A DNA stretch of 64,000 nt, taken from positions 3,635,303 to 3,699,302 of the forward strand of contig OX419759.1 in NCBI GenBank assembly GCA_948567375.1, written 5' to 3'. Origin of the DNA: Lunularia cruciata (Eukaryota > Streptophyta > Marchantiopsida > Lunulariales > Lunulariaceae). Each line of letters starts with the position of its first letter. Position 1 is the first letter of the stretch. The notes under the pieces are model-generated. The model saw only the letters and a list, made by a program, of their open reading frames with translations. It did no database searches and was not told the origin of the DNA. Below are positions 21,701 through 32,589 of the stretch, in pieces. Made by a program: the position numbers and the translations under genes.

Positions 21701-23086
21701 GTCGTTTCAGGCGTAAGCAGAGAAGAGCCGTTCTTGCAGGAAATAGACGATGACGTTTCAAGCAGAGCTCAGCAGGTAAACTTTGCTTACAGTTTGCTCG
21801 AGAAGCTTGATGGCGTCGTTCGCAGAAAGTGCTGCCCAGGAGTGCAGTTTCAGAGAGCAGTCATGAAACCTTGGAGTGCAAGAGATGGACACCATCCGAT
21901 GATGAAGAGAAATGTTGACGTGCTTGTGGACAACTTGAAAAAGGAGTTGGCATCTCCAGATCTGAAGCCAGAGACAGCGTTAACAGAGTGGTATGTTGGA
22001 GGGATAAGAGTTAGAAAAGCAGATTTGCTAAGTGAGCGGGATCTTGTTCATGCAGCGGAGGAGCTACAACGAGCAGTTGGAACCATGAGAGAAGGCATTA
22101 AGGTGTCTCTTGCATTGGTTGAAGCTTTAGGAGCCTCAAATTTGCAGAGGAACAGTCTCCCCCTACCTTCGCCAAAGTTAGGTCGTATACACTCCATGCC
22201 TGGTCCCGAGAGCATACAGATGGGTAGTGGTTTTTCAGGAGATGCGCAGCTGCGATTTATTTTGGATTTGAAAGCTGGGTTTGTGGATCTGAAAACTGCG
22301 TTTGTGGGTATGAAAGCTCGGGTTCAGGTTTTGGAGATGAGTGCTAAGGAGGTGAAGAAGGAAGTCCAGGAGTTGCGCAGAGAACAAGCCAATATTGCAA
22401 ATCAACTTAGGATTCTGGAAACAACTTTTCTCGAGGAGAAGCAGAATAGTGTACCTAGATTTGTGCACTTTACTGAATCTAAGTCTAAGGACTGGATGAG
22501 ACTGAGAGATGTTCTAAATGTTGTAACGCCATGTACTTTACACCTACTCTGTGAAGCAAGGTTTGATGATGATGAACTCCATGAAGTAGAAAATCAGAAA
22601 GGCTTTGATGTTTCTCGAATGAAAGAGTGGGCGAAGAAGTATGCCAAATGGATCAAGTGGTGTATCACCATATTTGGTGCCATTACTAGTATCGGAGCAG
22701 CAGCCATTCCAGGATTTGGGGTTCTTGCACCTGCCATTTGCTCGGGAGCGACTCAGATTGCAAGCTCCGCCATTGATCAGATCAAAGAGTCGGCCATGAT
22801 CACGTCAAGCATAGAAGCATCGTTAACTGCGGGGCAGCCGATTAAGGATTTGGCAAAGCTTGCTTTGGAAGAACTCTTGAGGGATCTTAGGCCATCCACT
22901 TTCATGGAATACTTCAGATTACGAAGAGTCCGCCTGTTAACCGCTTACAGATCCTCTACCCAAGACCACCGAGATTATGTTCTGTGGATTTGTGAGAGTG
23001 TTTCTGCGAGTACAAGAGAAAAGGTACTGCAGAAGAAATCTAACGCGGAAACAAAGGTTCGATTTGTTTTTAGTGTACGGCCATAA
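18782..23086 (+). CDS. LRR-Roc-COR-like (ROCO family) GTPase without kinase domain
   Basis: A single open exon codes for 1434 residues from the ATG at 18782 (MDNNKSFKEM). The frame is open ten codons further upstream but only from a TTG. Residues about 40-450 form ribonuclease-inhibitor-like leucine-rich repeats (LPNLESLSV, FPALKCLDLKYNKLGATG). A Ras-of-complex GTPase domain follows: P-loop GEPCAGKT at about 494-501, switch II WDLAGQQEY at 553-561 and the guanine-specificity box NRFD at 630-633. A COR-like stretch (about 720-970) includes VQPEWFCRDVVGDLLLP. A coiled coil lies at about 1160-1220. A glycine- and alanine-rich hydrophobic segment (TIFGAITSIGAAAIPGFGVL) at about 1290-1330 could insert in a membrane. 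No kinase, death or WD40 domain is seen. ROCO proteins are dimeric GTPases. A role in stress or immune signalling is only inference. All visible GTPase motifs are intact, so it is probably functional. Confidence 0.9.
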   Translation: MDNNKSFKEMFRDVQAKARDIRIEDQLVGDLWNTLNVETTVDLVMSPRNGAILQRIFLHGHLANLKSLSLKHERVHARKCECEHCWLMVESFRCGHLPNLESLSVYSSKGMPEERQKYVFRSISGAVEEGHLSAMNTLRVRGDGWKDEDMKRLLQCLIPRISLKCLGLPEEGLDDGCAEVLGATMEAGDLSNLEMLEIFDYKTTLHASGWLCLAKGLRSGCFRKLQDLILGINVARDEVDDLSFALREGSIPQLRRLELSFYGADSVTVHSDPSSRNGFQVMAEGLASPFLSYLESLELYRVPYVVRSQGGNIMSTLASWNFKALKTLRLVALGLTEKEGIMLAKVLSDSHFPALKCLDLKYNKLGATGFKALFQAFKSGEIADLEDLTCSAYMTLNFPACELAEVLLDGHLPKLKSVSMEGHETINQEAAEALVHAYQNNPFLTAKLQVMWPVGPWEDNWKGFCSRNEGQVEDLRKLDGARVSAKQGRVFLCGEPCAGKTTLRKSLSKRHTKEAWWSVARRLCLSAPAEDEPRTRGIEVVQISDEEVTLTLWDLAGQQEYHVLHGAFFPDLAYTDVYATIFVLVCRANPETSSPQDNSYEDLRYWLRFIAASSLRGVEAMKRQVIVVLNRFDNMQCDDNRRNLWKLQVEDFRKEFKDFLEIIFEMDSCCLDVRALKRAERLKQMMFQKTKGMLKGKRIPKACENLQSAVQQWAAAEEHKLFPVLDWDDILGQVKAWGKGLVELSNETLVAAINYLNQVGVVIHFSEGIREDGGLSRSDLIVVQPEWFCRDVVGDLLLPEEFWGCGKEILLRKRREDDHTLTISTLKECYTKLNDAQVSAAITILLRMGLCFSVGSTKVLIPALVPVNTPLPSWWTERRHGHDHDDQWVMGFSLIPVDAHRTLLPASFFSRFQVELAQETEIRQQVGNDFSVGSRFVAFKALGMEVLVEFRAEEKNTMTDRVDIMVKPSKRGDVVSGVSREEPFLQEIDDDVSSRAQQVNFAYSLLEKLDGVVRRKCCPGVQFQRAVMKPWSARDGHHPMMKRNVDVLVDNLKKELASPDLKPETALTEWYVGGIRVRKADLLSERDLVHAAEELQRAVGTMREGIKVSLALVEALGASNLQRNSLPLPSPKLGRIHSMPGPESIQMGSGFSGDAQLRFILDLKAGFVDLKTAFVGMKARVQVLEMSAKEVKKEVQELRREQANIANQLRILETTFLEEKQNSVPRFVHFTESKSKDWMRLRDVLNVVTPCTLHLLCEARFDDDELHEVENQKGFDVSRMKEWAKKYAKWIKWCITIFGAITSIGAAAIPGFGVLAPAICSGATQIASSAIDQIKESAMITSSIEASLTAGQPIKDLAKLALEELLRDLRPSTFMEYFRLRRVRLLTAYRSSTQDHRDYVLWICESVSASTREKVLQKKSNAETKVRFVFSVRP

Positions 23087-25965
23087 TTAGGCCTGTGTAG
23101 ATAACTGCATGTTTCTGCAAATTATGATGTACAGCAAAAGAGGAGCAAAGTTTTGCAGTATTATATGGATTGGTTATCTGTTAGTGCCTGAACTGAGGAA
23201 ATAACTCGGATATGGAATTCAGTGGAATTTCACGACTGATGAACGCCTCCAGATCTGTTTGTCGCGTTGATTCTTATCACTTCACTGGCTTTCGGTGTGT
23301 CCAGCTGTGGAGTTGTTCCTTATGAAGATGTAGGGCAAGTTAGGGAGAAGACAAGCAGAAATCCCAACATAGTACAGGAATGCACACACTCTGAACTGGT
23401 GGTGAATCAAGAGAACTGAATTGATGAGCTCCTTTGTTCAAATATGGCTTGAAGGGGACAGAAAAGAACATTTTGCAACTGTGGAAGCTTCAAAGGTTAG
23501 ATTGAAGGCCACCGTGTGTCAGAATTTGCTGATTTCGTTACGAAGAAATGATAGAATCCCTCCGATCATCTTAAAACATCAATTGTTTGCAAAGGGGTAA
23601 CAAATTCCGAACATGCAAGAACAACCGTATCCAAACATCTGTTCTGTCCGGCTGGAAGAAATACGACGGACGCGATAATTCAAGGTAAGTTGGACCATCG
23701 CGTCTGCGGCGTCCAAGGAGTGATCCTTGTCTACGCAAGCGCACAATATTCGTTTGCTACAAAGAGACTTTGATTAAGCAGGAGGTCCAGCAAGCAACTG
23801 GTATTTGCTTCGCGTCGTCATCGGCAGAAGGCGAGAAAACAGTTCCCCTGTGGCAAGCTCAATTCTTGGTCTCGATTCACAATTCAGGAAAGCATTGCAG
23901 ATCTGAGAATGGATCTGGAACCGGTGGGAGGTTTAATGCACGATTCAGGTTCGTTTTCAATGAATCCCAAATAACCATGCATTCAAGAAGTGACACAGTG
24001 CTGGCCGGTTAAAATCAACAAAGTATTCGCGTCTTCCTGTTGTCGTTGGAGACAACGTTACAACAGTGTTCATAGCAAATTGCCTCATGGTCGGAGCTAC
24101 TCAAGGAGGCACCATGATCCCCCTCAAAATGTGAGTAAGCAGTAGATGAATTTCGAATTACTAGCACTTTGAAAGATGCTCCCACGAAGCGACAGTTTGA
24201 TAGCAAAAAGACCTAAATTCGTGATTCAGGCACTTCAAGCATTCTCTGTAACTGTATGTGCGAAGATAACCTTCGGAAAGCACACTCAGAGCGTGGTCCC
24301 GTGGTCATGCCTCCGATCAAGTCCGGAATGGAATACTTCGATGCTTGGATCCTGTCTCTTAGAGATGGCTGAAGATTCCTGAAATGTGTGTAGTGCTGAA
24401 TGGAATCGCCTGAGGTACGAAATCTGACAGATCATATGTAATTCAGGCTCTGTGATATCGATTTTGTTTAGAAGTGTGGGATACAGTGACCCTCGGGAAA
24501 TTAGAGCAACTCGGCCTCAATGAGTACCAAGTCAAGTAGACGCTGTTCATTCAGATGTCATTGACTTTTCTGAGATTTTAGAATATAATACACATTACCA
24601 AATGTCACGATTTGATGAGATAAAGGGAAATACTGTGTTTGAAATTATTACCGGGCCAAGAGAATGAAGGACTAAGAGTTTTGAGATGGGCCAGTTATAC
24701 GTTATGTAAACTATGTTGAAATTTATCTTTTCTCGATCTTGTACTGGAAATTTCCAAACTTGGCTTTCGTGAGAGGAAGTTTCTCTATCCGGAATTGCAT
24801 GATGATATGTTCTGAATTCATCTTTGCTAGCAGAAGCTGCGAGTAGTGTGGACAAGTAGAGGAGTCGTTACGATAAAGATTCTTATTCCCCATTCCTGAA
24901 ATCACATGAGGTCTGGAATGGAAGAGCCTGATGCTTCGAGCTTGAAGCAGGCTGAAGTTCATTACTATTCAGGGCTGAGATAATAATGCGGTCGCTGCAC
25001 GATCTTTTGGCACTTACCCATGATCGATGTGAAAGCTACAGATGGCACATAAACAATTAACAGGTGCAGGAGAAAATTTGTCGATCATTTCCGGTGGCGT
25101 GCACGATGACGGTATATCAACCCAGCAGGCCCAGTAAAGGCAATGCCTTGGATTCCAACTTTACTAGAACAATCACCGCACGATTTTCAAATTTTATACA
25201 GCAAAGTTGGCAGTAAGCTGTGATAGAGACCATGGTTTCTCCAGGTAAATGACTCTTCAGTCATACAAGATGTAGAAACTGCATGCAACCGCAACGCCTC
25301 CAGTACGCTGTTCCCAAAAAGTTCATCACAAAGCGCCTTGACTCGCTTTCATCCAGCAGATCTAGAGTCCCCTGTGCTTGGGGAAAATTTGTGGAGAACC
25401 TGTCACATGAACGTGGTTAACATAGGATCTACAGACTTCTAAACTTTACAAGGATTGCGGCACCATGTGCTAATTTTCTAGAATCATTCGCTAGTTTTGC
25501 TTGCGAAGTTTACGTACTTTGTTTCAACACCAGGAAATGTGCTCTAGTTGCCGGAAACCCTAAAATCTGCCTATCAAAATTCGTACATTTGCCTGAATCG
25601 GCCGATAACTGGTGTGCTCCTAAACTTATGTCTTTCACTGAATCTCCGAATTGGAAGAAGGGTAGTTTGCCACCTCCGATCTGATGCACATGAATGATTC
25701 TCATGTACAGAAGCGAAAGTTGAGGAGAAAATACTTGCGAGAACTTGGATCGTCCTGAAACAGAACACTGAGGGCTCCTAGAGACAATTAGCAAGCTATG
25801 GCACCATCTACAACTCCAAAGGTTTCCCGAACCACTCATTCAGATCTCTACACCACAGTTTGTCCTACTGGTATTTGAGGGCACCTTAACAGCCATATTT
25901 TACTGTAAAGGTTGCCAGTAGGGGACGAGAGGACAGAAGACGTCTAACTATTTACTGGGAATCAC
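23087..25965. other. 3' region of LRR-Roc gene and non-coding spacer
   Basis: The first 390 bases are the likely 3' UTR and flank, copied at 25966-26360. The rest holds only short ORFs without recognisable domains or codon bias, and no transposon domain could be read on either strand. Confidence 0.5.
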
Positions 25966-26360
25966 AGGTTCGATTGTTATTAGTTTAGGTGTCCAACCAT
26001 AACTAGATACCGCATGTTTGTGCAAAATGCGATGTAGAACACAACAGAGGAGTAAAGTTTTGCTGTATCATATCGACCTTTACCGAGGAAATAACTCGGA
26101 TATGGAATTGTAATGGAAGTTCTCGATTGGTGAACGCTTCCAAATCTGTTTGTTGAGTCTTGTTCAGTTCACTGGACTTTGGTGTGTCCACCCGTTGAGT
26201 CGTTCCTTATCAAGATGCATGGCAAGTTACGGACAAGGAGTAGCCATATACAGAGTAGACACGTCTGAACTCGTGGGGAATCAACAGAGGAGATGAGCTC
26301 CTCTGTTCAATGTAGCTTGGAGGGGACGTAAGAGAGCATTTTGCAATATCGGGGTTTCAG
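25966..26360 (+). pseudogene. Relic of a second LRR-Roc gene (last codons and 3' UTR)
   Basis: The sequence GGTTCGATTGTTATTAGT...CCATAACTAG matches the last codons and stop of the LRR-Roc gene (23056-23090). The similarity runs on through about 370 bases of 3' flank, including GAGGAAATAACTCGGATATGG in both. The copies differ by many substitutions and small indels. No upstream coding sequence is left. This is the stump of a tandem duplicate. Confidence 0.75.
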
Positions 26361-26479
26361 AGACATCCCCTAGGATGTACGCAGACCGGAAGTTTCTCAC
26401 CGAATCAACTTGATATTTGGCACGGAAATGCGCCAAAATTGCAGGTCCAAGCATGGTAGTACTTAAAGAGGAAAGAGGA

Positions 26480-26930
26480 CGACCGCGTATAAAAAAAAAA
26501 AATTAGAAAAGAGGATGGGAAGACCACATCAAGCCATACAAGGGTACAAGTAGTACTTAAAGATGAGGTTCCGAAAATGAATTCTTTTTGCAGAAAGATG
26601 ACTGATGAAGATATTTAGTTCAATTCCTACCTCGGCCAAAGTTCTTCAAGGACGAAGTTCCTTTGGTACAACTAACTCCGGGGGCAAAAGTTACTCCATA
26701 CTAAAGTTATTTGGCTTTGAACAACCTGTGGTTTCATATCCGATTTTGCATCCTTCCTTCAATGGTACTTTGGTTTATTATTCTATTACTCATGTTGTTG
26801 AGTAAACAAACACAACTCAGAAGTACCCTATAACTAAGAATTGTCCTTTCTAAACAATGGATGAAGCTACATATCTCTTCCAACAAAGATGTTATCATAA
26901 AAAAGAATAAATTTTGTAAAAGTGTGGGCA
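26480..26930. other. Spacer between LRR-Roc relic and copia remnant
   Basis: A poly(A) run (26491-26502) and short ORFs only. No domain could be recognised. Confidence 0.4.
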
Positions 26931-26990
26931 CCATAGACTGCATTGCATCTTGGAAATGAACAAGATTTATATCTATATCTCCTCCTTCAA

Positions 26991-27337
26991 ACTTAGCTAC
27001 AACAATGCAATCATAAGATCTCTTACCATAATCCCACTCACCAAGTCTTTGTGGTGATCGTCTCATTCTTCCACTTCTACAATTTTCTGCATCTTGAGTC
27101 TCCTTCCAACTTAGCTACAACAATGCAATCATAAGATCTCTTACCATAATCCCACTCACCAAGTCTTTCTGGTGATTGTCTCATTCTTCCACTTCTACAA
27201 TTTTCTGCATCTTGAGTCTCCTTCCAACTTAGCTACAACAATGCAATCATAAGATCTCTTACCATAATCCCACTCACCAAGTCTTTCTGGTGATTGTCTC
27301 ATTCTTCCACTTCTACAATTTTCTGCATCTTGAGTCG
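26991..27337. repeat. 118-bp tandem repeat, about three copies
   Basis: ACTTAGCTACAACAATGCAA starts at 26991, 27109 and 27227, a period of 118 bases. The last copy is slightly truncated. 118 is not a multiple of three, so expansion shifted the copia frame and probably came after the element had died. Confidence 0.92.
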
Positions 27338-27767
27338 TTGAAATTGAGCTCATTTGCAAAACTGAGCTCATTTGTTCCTGATTGCACTCGCTTTGTTCTT
27401 GAAGTAGACACATGTTAGTATTACTCGCTGATTCTTCTATAGCCTGCTCTATAGACTCCTTAAGAGCTTATGAAAACCCTCCATCCACTTCTATCTTACC
27501 AATGCTCATTCTAGCATTTGCTTGCTCTCCATCTCTCTCTTGAAGACAATTTGTGTCTAAGTTCAGCATCTATAACCATCAATGATTGGGTTGCTCCTTT
27601 CTAAACAAGACATCCCTACTTTCACATATCTTATGTTTCTTCTTGTCCCACAATTGAAGGCTTTGGATTCTGAACTTTAGTCTTTGGCTTTGGATTCTAA
27701 ACTACATCTATTATCCCTTTGGATCAAACTTCTTTCTCTGACCCATTGGTATATGTACAAAGACTTA

Positions 27768-28052
27768 TCAACCAAAAGTTCTCAAATGTGCAACTATTGG
27801 TTTTTTTCCATGCCCAAGCTCATAAGGAGTTTTCTCTAAGACTCTATTCAAAATATGTTTAGTAGCTCCCATTGCTTCTACCCACAATCCTCTACGCATC
27901 TTGCTAGAAAGTAATATGCTTCTTGCCGCTTCAAATGCTCTTCTATGATCTCTCTTTGAGATACCATTTTGCTCAAGAGTGTAAGGTGCCATAAGTTCAT
28001 GGACTAATTCAACACTATATAAAAAAAGTGAATTGTTTTCCATCATATTCAC
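27768..28052 (-). pseudogene. Copia integrase core fragment
   Basis: A 94-codon stretch has the copia signature around the catalytic Glu region: PYTLEQNGISKRDHRRAFEA, then LWVEAMGATKHILNRVLEKT and PYELGHGKKPIVAHLRTFG. In active elements it inserts the cDNA into the chromosome. Here the pieces before it are in other frames. Confidence 0.75.
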
Positions 28053-28160
28053 CTTCTCTATCAGATCATAGTTTCTTGACCTTCACTCAACACTGAGTTT
28101 CTACAAATGTGTGGAGTTTTTTGAAGCAAGAACAAGTTGTTGACTTCTCTTTCAAGAAAA

Positions 28161-28397
28161 TTACAAATCTAAAGCAACTAGTATTGTTCTTAATATCTTA
28201 ATAACAACTAGATAATATCTTGATCCTCCTCTTGAACTCATGCTCATAGGATCACAAATATCATTGTGAAAGAACTCTCCAACCTTGTATTTTCCTTTAC
28301 TATTGTTGGATTTTGCAAAAGTTAATCTAAGGTGCTTTTCTAGAGTACATCCATCACCATAGAAAGACTTTTGTCTATCAGGTTCGTTTGGTTTCAA
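28161..28397 (-). pseudogene. Copia pre-integrase/integrase N-terminal fragment
   Basis: A 78-codon open stretch reads KSFYGDGCTLEKHLRLTFAK, then GEFFHNDICDPMSMSSRGGS and RYYLVVIKILRTILVALDL. These correspond to the GAG-pre-integrase zinc region and the first Asp-containing strand (HxDxxGP type, here HNDICDP) of the copia integrase. Confidence 0.7.
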
Positions 28398-29939
28398 ATT
28401 GAGATCCTCTAGTAGTCCTTCTCTCTCTGTCTTCCTGATGTAAAAAAGATCAAGATGACCAAGTCTCTTCTGGTGCCAAAGTGCAATACTAACTTTTGAT
28501 ATTGTTTTGCTTTTCTAGCTTCTCAATCTCTCCATTGCTTGCAATATTAGAGTTAGCTTGGAAAATGTTACTTATCTCAATAAGCTTGATCTGAAGTATA
28601 TAGAGCTTTGAATCACAAACACTCATCATCATCAATGCTCCAATTTTCTCCATTTAGCAACCTTCTTTGCTGTAGGTGGTTTGGATGCCTTTTTCAATTG
28701 TATGACCAATCTTTAACATATTGTGCTTCAACTCTAGAGCATAAAGAACTCCTCTTATGACTCCTTGCACCAAGCTTACAAGAAATTGGGATGTCTCCCA
28801 CTCCAGCAACCCGAAGCTTTCAATCTTGAGCAACATACATGGACCAAGTTCCTTCTTCAATCTTCTTTGTATCTTGGAACCACTCTTATTTGAAGCTCCT
28901 CCATCAACATACCCAACATCATTATGTAGATGCTTTTCTATCCTTATAGTAGTGCTAGCAGTAGCTGTAAATGCAATATTCTATGTCATTAGTGCATGGG
29001 CTTGACTTCTAGAATTATTCACAATGTGTTGCTTTCTTCTTGGGAATTTTTTCTTGCCTTTGCATTCTCTTGTCCATTGTCCCTTCTTTATGCACTTGTT
29101 ACAAATTTCTCTCTTCCTAAAATGTGAAATATTGGTCTTCTTTTGAGTCTTGGCATCATAACTACCTACCTCTATTGATTCTTTGATTTGCAGCTAGATA
29201 GGCTTTCTTTGCTGAACTATCTTCTTTGTCTTCTCCACATCTGTTCAATGTTTCTTCCTTGATCAGTCTTGCAGTGAGCCTCTCAATGGACTATGTGGCT
29301 ATTATATGATAATAAGTGTAATAAACTACAAATAATCTTGGTGATGATTGAGGAATTTTCTATTCATACACCAGGGTTACTTAATTGACTAGCGAGAGTT
29401 TCTACTTGGCTTATAAACCCACTATCTCTTGTCTTGGTTTTATATGCAATTGGAGAATGTGCTTGTTCTTTGAAGGACATTGCTCATACAACATACTCAA
29501 TCTACTTCACTTCTAGTTTGCAAAGTTACAACTTATCAATCTTTATAAATATTTCTCCTCTATGGTTGCACATTTCTGAATTATTGTTCTTGCTTTGTCA
29601 ATCCATCTCTCCTCCATCTGCTATGGCTTGTTTATAGGCTCTATCCAATTAACAATCCCTATAAGTCTATTTGACTTGAAGACAATCATTACCTAGAATT
29701 ACCAAATCAATAAATTCTCCTTACTAAATCAACTAGTGTGTGCTATTTCTCTCAAATTGCTCCTTGTTCCCATTTTGTCCCAATCCACTGTTAGATCTAA
29801 AAAGATCTCTTCTAGTCTCTCAATCTATTTGAAATCCTACACCAAGAATCATCTTCTATCACTCTTGATGCATTGGGAAACATGGGTCCATAACCTATTG
29901 AAAACTCTTGGGAATTGATGCAAATCTGCACATCAATTA

Positions 29940-31190
29940 CAAAACACAAGGAACACTAGAAGATAGATATAACACTTCTACAAACTTCAAATATATCCAT
30001 TCTCAAAAAAATATGCATGTCCTTATATGACAAAGTTCATCTTTCCTTCAAATTAGGTCTAACATATCACTTGATCAAAGCATTTATATCAAGAACATGC
30101 ACTAGCAAAAGCTCTCTTGTTGATAGGACTATAATCTCAATAAGATACAAAAATATTTTGGTAAGAAGATTGACTAACATATAGCTAACCTCACGTACTA
30201 TGCTACCTTATCACTTTTGCACAATTAGCACCTACACTTTAATTAGAAGAAAATAGTCTATTTTGTGGTAAGCTTGTCACAAATTTGGTATGTATAACTT
30301 CCTCTTGCATCAATCTCATAATACAATGGGAACTTGTGTCCTATGGATACAATAAAATTATGGGCACTATATAGCTAAGTAACCGTAAGAGCTCCATATG
30401 ACTTACACATCTTCATAGTCCCAACAATGTCAGTCAAGACACTTGCGATAACATGCAACCATAAAGTTCAAATTCTGGATCAAATTTCCATGAGCTGCAA
30501 AGGACCACCGAAACTGCAAACGAAAACCAATTCTCTCTACATATATAAATCAGAAATTTCTGTTATTATAGTTAATAGTAAAGCTTTGGGACAATAGTGC
30601 CTCAGATTCTATCTTTTACTTTTTGAAATGTGTTGCTCCTCATGGTTTTTCTGGCCAACAACTACATTACTAGTAGCTTCCCTATAAGATATTGGATAGT
30701 GTATAGTTGCCCTAAATACTACCTATGGATACAAATTTATGAGGTTTAATTTACAAAATAAACTTCTTATAAGATATATATTAGTAAAATTCAAGACTAA
30801 ATTTCTCATAGTAAAAGTGTGAAATAAGAATATAAACTATAAAAAATGGCTAGAAATTCCATCTAATAAAGCATATCAACTATAATATTTACTCGCTAGA
30901 CTTCATTGCATTATTCCATCTAAAAATTTGAGGCAGAAAATTAATTTTATTCCTAAGTTCACCTTTTCTGTTAACTATATTATGTTGATAATGTATCTCA
31001 TTATAACATATTTACTTTCATAGATAAAGTATGATAGTATCTCTTTTTTAATATATAATTCTCTGCCAAGTTCTAGTATTTATGAATAATCACCTAGATA
31101 TGTGAGTAACCAGACCTTCTTTCATTTTCTCTCAATATTTTACAAGGATATTGAAATTCCTCCTATTAGTAAACGCGAAGTACTTGCTAC
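29940..31190. other. AT-rich spacer without recognisable genes
   Basis: Only short ORFs are present. The one notable piece is a repeat shared with 37830-37983. Confidence 0.4.
30555..30705 (+). repeat. Dispersed repeat, copy 1 (partner 37830-37983)
   Basis: CTCAGATTCTATCTTT... and TCTGGCCAACAACTACA..ACTAGTAGCT are shared in the same order and orientation with 37830-37983. The repeat contains no gene. It sits upstream of the intact AAA gene here and directly downstream of the duplicated block there. Confidence 0.75.
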
Positions 31191-31194
31191 TAAA

Positions 31195-31419
31195 GGTCAT
31201 CCTATTAAGGTGAGAGCTACCTGATAATTCATTATCTCCCATTCTTACAAAGTGCAGTAGACGGGAATAGCCTGTTCCGCCGGTTGAAGCGTCTTGGTAC
31301 TTCCTATCAATGGTCATCTTATTAAGGTGAGAGCTACCTGATACTTCATTATCTCCCATTCTTACGAAGTGTAGTAGACGGGAATAGCCTGTTCCTGCAG
31401 TTGAAGCGTCTTGGTACCG
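31195..31419. repeat. 117-bp tandem repeat, two copies
   Basis: GGTCATC.TATTAAGGTGAGA repeats at 31195 and 31312 with few differences and ends GAAGCGTCTTGGTAC in both. No coding function is visible. Confidence 0.9.
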
Positions 31420-32467
31420 GAAGTTGTCGAACTAATTTCACCGTGGAACGGAGAAGCCCCAGAAACAACCTATACTCCATTTATATCTACAGTCAAAGAA
31501 TTCCTCATCATTCTTTCCTGGAGCCCAGTATACTTTTGCAAATTTGTCGAAGTGATTTGATGTAACCAAGTCCAGATTCATAAGACGTTGGTCTTTGATG
31601 CTCCCACTCTACTCTACGGAAGAGACAACTTGAGATGGCAAGAAAGTCAAGCATACTGACACCTTACCCACTTTCTTCTTGAAAGTTTCAACCCTCTGCG
31701 CCTTACCCCTATGATGTCACCAGATATAGAGTTGGTACGCGACTGCTTACACAAAGCGCCATGATATTTGGCGGTTTTGGACATTGGGACATGAACTTTT
31801 GGAGCATGATTTGAGGCAGAATTTAGTACTTTGGTTTTGGACCTTACCGACATGATTTAAGTCAAATATATTTATTACTTCGATAAAGTTTATGTGCTTT
31901 AATTCAGGTAGTAGGAAGAGAAGAACGAGAATTTCATGGAACTGCATGAAAACTTTGGAGAAAATATGTATGTCTGAGTGGTTTTCAAGAAAAGCGAAAT
32001 GCATGTTCATTAGTCAAGCTATTTCATTATTGAGGATGTATCAAAAATCACTGTATCTAGATTATAAATCAATGAAGAATATCACAAAATCTAAAAGCTA
32101 TCTAATCTTTTACTTTCTATGAGAAGCCAATATCCACTCTCATATATATATGCAAAATTATCGTCTCGTTTTAACAATAGATATATGTGACATGTCTAAT
32201 AAATGAGAATGAATGAACTCCTAATATAGAACTAAAGAAGCGACCAAAACCAGCAAACGTATTGAATACGATCATTTTCAGTGGAATCTAAGGCCGGTAC
32301 GAGAGTTCAGTACGAAGACGAAGTGCCCAATAAGTCAAAGTTACGAAGAGTAATTGTACAATAGTCTTGGGCTTCTCGTAGAAGCTACTGAGATTAGCCT
32401 GCCTGCGGATCTTCATTGCCATTGAATGCCATAGTAAGAGGAGACGGATTGCAGGGTAGAGGGGACG

Positions 32468-32474
32468 TATAAAT
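32468..32474 (+). promoter_or_regulatory. Candidate TATA box of the AAA ATPase gene
   Basis: TATAAAT lies about 120 bases before the start codon, in the right place for a plant core promoter. No other core element is evident. Confidence 0.4.
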
Positions 32475-32589
32475 GATCGACAGTGAAATGAGACACTTCA
32501 CTTCTCTAGTTCAGGGAGTGGGCTCAGAGTAAAAGGATCGAGACACTATTTTGAAATAGAGGCAGATCGTCAACATATCAACTGGACCG

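Larger units (their letters stand above)
26940..29930 (-). mobile_element. Degenerate Ty1/copia retrotransposon remnant
   Basis: On the minus strand, from right to left, come several parts. Gag-like sequence (MSNVLQ-type text) lies near 29440-29900. A zinc-knuckle remnant CNKCIKKGQWTRECKGKKK is at about 29060-29115, with the usual His replaced by Gln. A protease remnant YVDGGASNKSG is near 28880-28920. A pre-integrase region (LEKHLRLTFAKSN, 28280-28350) leads into the integrase start KYKVGEFFHNDICDPMS. The integrase core is at 27768-28052 (APYTLEQNGISKRDHRRAFEAARS, GLWVEAMGATKHILNRV). Integrase before RT is the copia order. Stops and frameshifts are frequent. No LTR was identified, and RT is missing or lies beyond the tandem repeats. 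Confidence 0.75.

Noticed and set aside
26991-27337. Regular repeats as a CRISPR array
   Set aside because: The repeats are contiguous 118-bp units without spacers, in a plant copia remnant.
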